Assembly (NCBI GenBank): GCA_001795035.1
Contig: MGMW01000009.1
Location: 1 to 6,837, forward strand
Direction: 5' to 3'
DNA: 6,837 nt
Source: Chloroflexi bacterium RBG_13_53_26
GTDB taxonomy: Bacteria; Chloroflexota; Dehalococcoidia; UBA2247; RBG-13-53-26
Shown here: in pieces, positions 5,606 to 6,837 of the stretch
Numbering within the stretch: position 1 is the first letter of the stretch
Layout of the letters: each line of letters opens with the position of its first letter
The notes under the pieces: generated by a model
Told to the model about the DNA's origin: nothing
Databases searched by the model: none
What the model saw: the letters and a program-made list of their open reading frames with translations, nothing else
Made by a program: the position numbers and the translations under genes

Positions 5606-6837
5606 ACAGAGTAGCTTGCCGGAAGCGCTGATACTGAAGCACCATGCGAGCTGTCTTGATCCCCCCACCTGATGCCTTGTGAGTACCCATACCAGGTATG
5701 CCCACATCAGCGCCAGTGTAGAAGAGACCGCGGATTGGCGATTTCGGCGAGGGCTGGTACTTGCCACACTGTCCCACAATCTGGGCTAGCCCCACGCATT
5801 CGCCCCCCTGTCCCTTCATGACATGATCTCGTGTAGACATCGATATCTCTGCTGGTCCTTCCAGTTCTTTGTACATGACAGCATCCATAACCCCGGGATA
5901 CAACTTGTTCCACATCTCGTCCATTTTGTCCCAAAGCATCTTTATCTCTTTCGCGTCAGGATCAGGCGAACAGATGGTGCCAGCAACAATGATTTGCTTG
6001 CCTGGAGGCGCCATGCTGGGGTCGAAGTTTGACGGAATCGTGGCGAACATCATTATCTCATCAGGTATTTCGCCAGCTCTCATCTTGAGGAAGCGCTTGA
6101 GGTTCATGGTAGTGTCATCAGCCCAGATGTTGTACATCTGGTCGTCCAAGACCTTCTTCTTGAGGAAATACCTTACACCGGTGAATGCCCAGCCTGGGAC
6201 CAGTCCTTTGACATAGTTTACATAACTCTTATCAAATTGATTTTCCCCCACTAACTTGAGCACGGTGGGCTGAATGCCAACATCGGCAACGACAATGGGA
6301 GCTTCGAAAGTATCGTCCCCTGTGACTACTCCGGTAACTCGACCGTTATACACCTTTATCTTGTCTACTCTGTTTTTTGTCTGTATGACGCCACCATTGG
6401 CCTTCATCGCCTTTGCCAGGTCATTAAGCACTCGTCCAAAGCCGCCAACATAGTATCCGGCGGCTCCCCGGAGAGCGATGTCCTGCATAATCCTTAGTTG
6501 TTCAGAGGTTGAAACAAGATCAATGGGTTCGGCCAGCGAGGCGTTGGCATGCATGGCCATGTAGCTGTATAGGGGCCATGGAATAGCAGGAAGGCGGCTA
6601 AGCCATTCTTCTGTGGCCAGTTCATCCAGGGCGTCTAGCTGATCTGCTGGCATCATGGCCATGTCAATCATGAATTGCAGCGCTGCTTCACGTTCCTTAT
6701 CATCCAGATCCCAGAGTTCGAAGAAAGGACCGGGCTCAAGCCCTGTGGTTGCAGGCAGAGTAGCCTTCTTGTATTTCCCGGATCGACCTCGGTATGCCAA
6801 GCCGGCGAGACTTAGCGGAATTGGTTTCAGCTCGGAT
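5604..6837 (-). CDS. FAD-dependent oxidoreductase, phytoene desaturase (CrtI)-like, 5' partial
   Basis: The C-terminal 410 or so residues of an NAD(P)/FAD-dependent oxidoreductase of the CrtI/amine-oxidase-like group. The frame stays open to the window edge (SELKPIPLSLAG precedes the TTG at 6800), and no N-terminal GxGxxG dinucleotide-binding fold is seen, so the true start lies beyond 6837. CrtI relatives are about 500 residues, so roughly 100 are missing. The visible C-terminal FAD-contact motif is GLFYTGADVGIPGMGTHKAS followed by GGGIKTA (about bases 5650-5729). Other conserved-looking parts are YYVGGFGRVLNDLAKAMKANG (split around 6400-6460), the segment where relatives store the substrate/FAD domain crossover, and VVVADVGIQPTVLKLVG-like text near 6250-6305. 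Carotenoid genes are absent nearby, so phytoene is not implied; the group includes many uncharacterised redox enzymes of anaerobes. It converges on the nitroreductase gene with 242 bases between the stops. Confidence 0.85.
   Translation of the reverse strand, partial: SELKPIPLSLAGLAYRGRSGKYKKATLPATTGLEPGPFFELWDLDDKEREAALQFMIDMAMMPADQLDALDELATEEWLSRLPAIPWPLYSYMAMHANASLAEPIDLVSTSEQLRIMQDIALRGAAGYYVGGFGRVLNDLAKAMKANGGVIQTKNRVDKIKVYNGRVTGVVTGDDTFEAPIVVADVGIQPTVLKLVGENQFDKSYVNYVKGLVPGWAFTGVRYFLKKKVLDDQMYNIWADDTTMNLKRFLKMRAGEIPDEIMMFATIPSNFDPSMAPPGKQIIVAGTICSPDPDAKEIKMLWDKMDEMWNKLYPGVMDAVMYKELEGPAEISMSTRDHVMKGQGGECVGLAQIVGQCGKYQPSPKSPIRGLFYTGADVGIPGMGTHKASGGGIKTARMVLQYQRFRQATL

Noticed and set aside
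6798..6800. TTG as the start codon of the - strand oxidoreductase
   Set aside because: The frame stays open upstream to the window edge and the essential N-terminal FAD-binding fold is missing, so this is an internal leucine.

Overview
The window looks like a piece of an anaerobic bacterial chromosome with a respiratory formate dehydrogenase operon on the + strand, a nitroreductase-family gene after it, and a convergent FAD-dependent oxidoreductase on the - strand. The gene set (FdnG-type molybdopterin enzyme, HybA-like four-cluster ferredoxin, HybB/NrfD-like membrane protein, CrtI-type oxidoreductase, FMN nitroreductase) is typical of strict anaerobes such as Dehalococcoidia (Chloroflexota) or sulfate-reducing/syntrophic Desulfobacterota. 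The phylum is inference and cannot be fixed from this window.

Region 1-4352: three tightly packed genes. The first is the C-terminal three quarters of the catalytic subunit, whose start and active-site Sec/Cys lie upstream of the window. The second is a 16-cysteine-motif iron-sulfur subunit with a C-terminal membrane anchor. The third is a polytopic quinone-reactive-type membrane subunit overlapping its neighbour by ATGA. Together they would oxidise formate, pass electrons along the iron-sulfur chain and deliver them to the membrane quinone pool. The membrane partner resembles HybB rather than the cytochrome b of classical FdnI, so the operon combines an FdnG head with a HybAB-like electron-transfer module.

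Region 4353-4683: 331 bases without a supported gene; it holds only a weak promoter candidate and a very good Shine-Dalgarno sequence for the next gene. Region 4684-5361: a complete FMN-dependent nitroreductase-family protein.

Region 5362-5603: the most interesting non-coding stretch. An extended -10 promoter-like sequence is followed within about 10 bases by two consecutive perfect hairpins, the second ending in a six-T tract. This is the layout of a roughly 70-nt small RNA, although the second hairpin may also simply terminate nitroreductase transcription. Beyond it lie a small imperfect inverted repeat and an exact 16-base direct repeat whose second copy runs into the stop codon of the convergent gene.

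Region 5604-6837 (- strand): the C-terminal part of a phytoene-desaturase-like FAD oxidoreductase, open to the window edge; its N-terminal dinucleotide-binding fold is outside the window. I see no CRISPR array, transposase, tRNA or rRNA.
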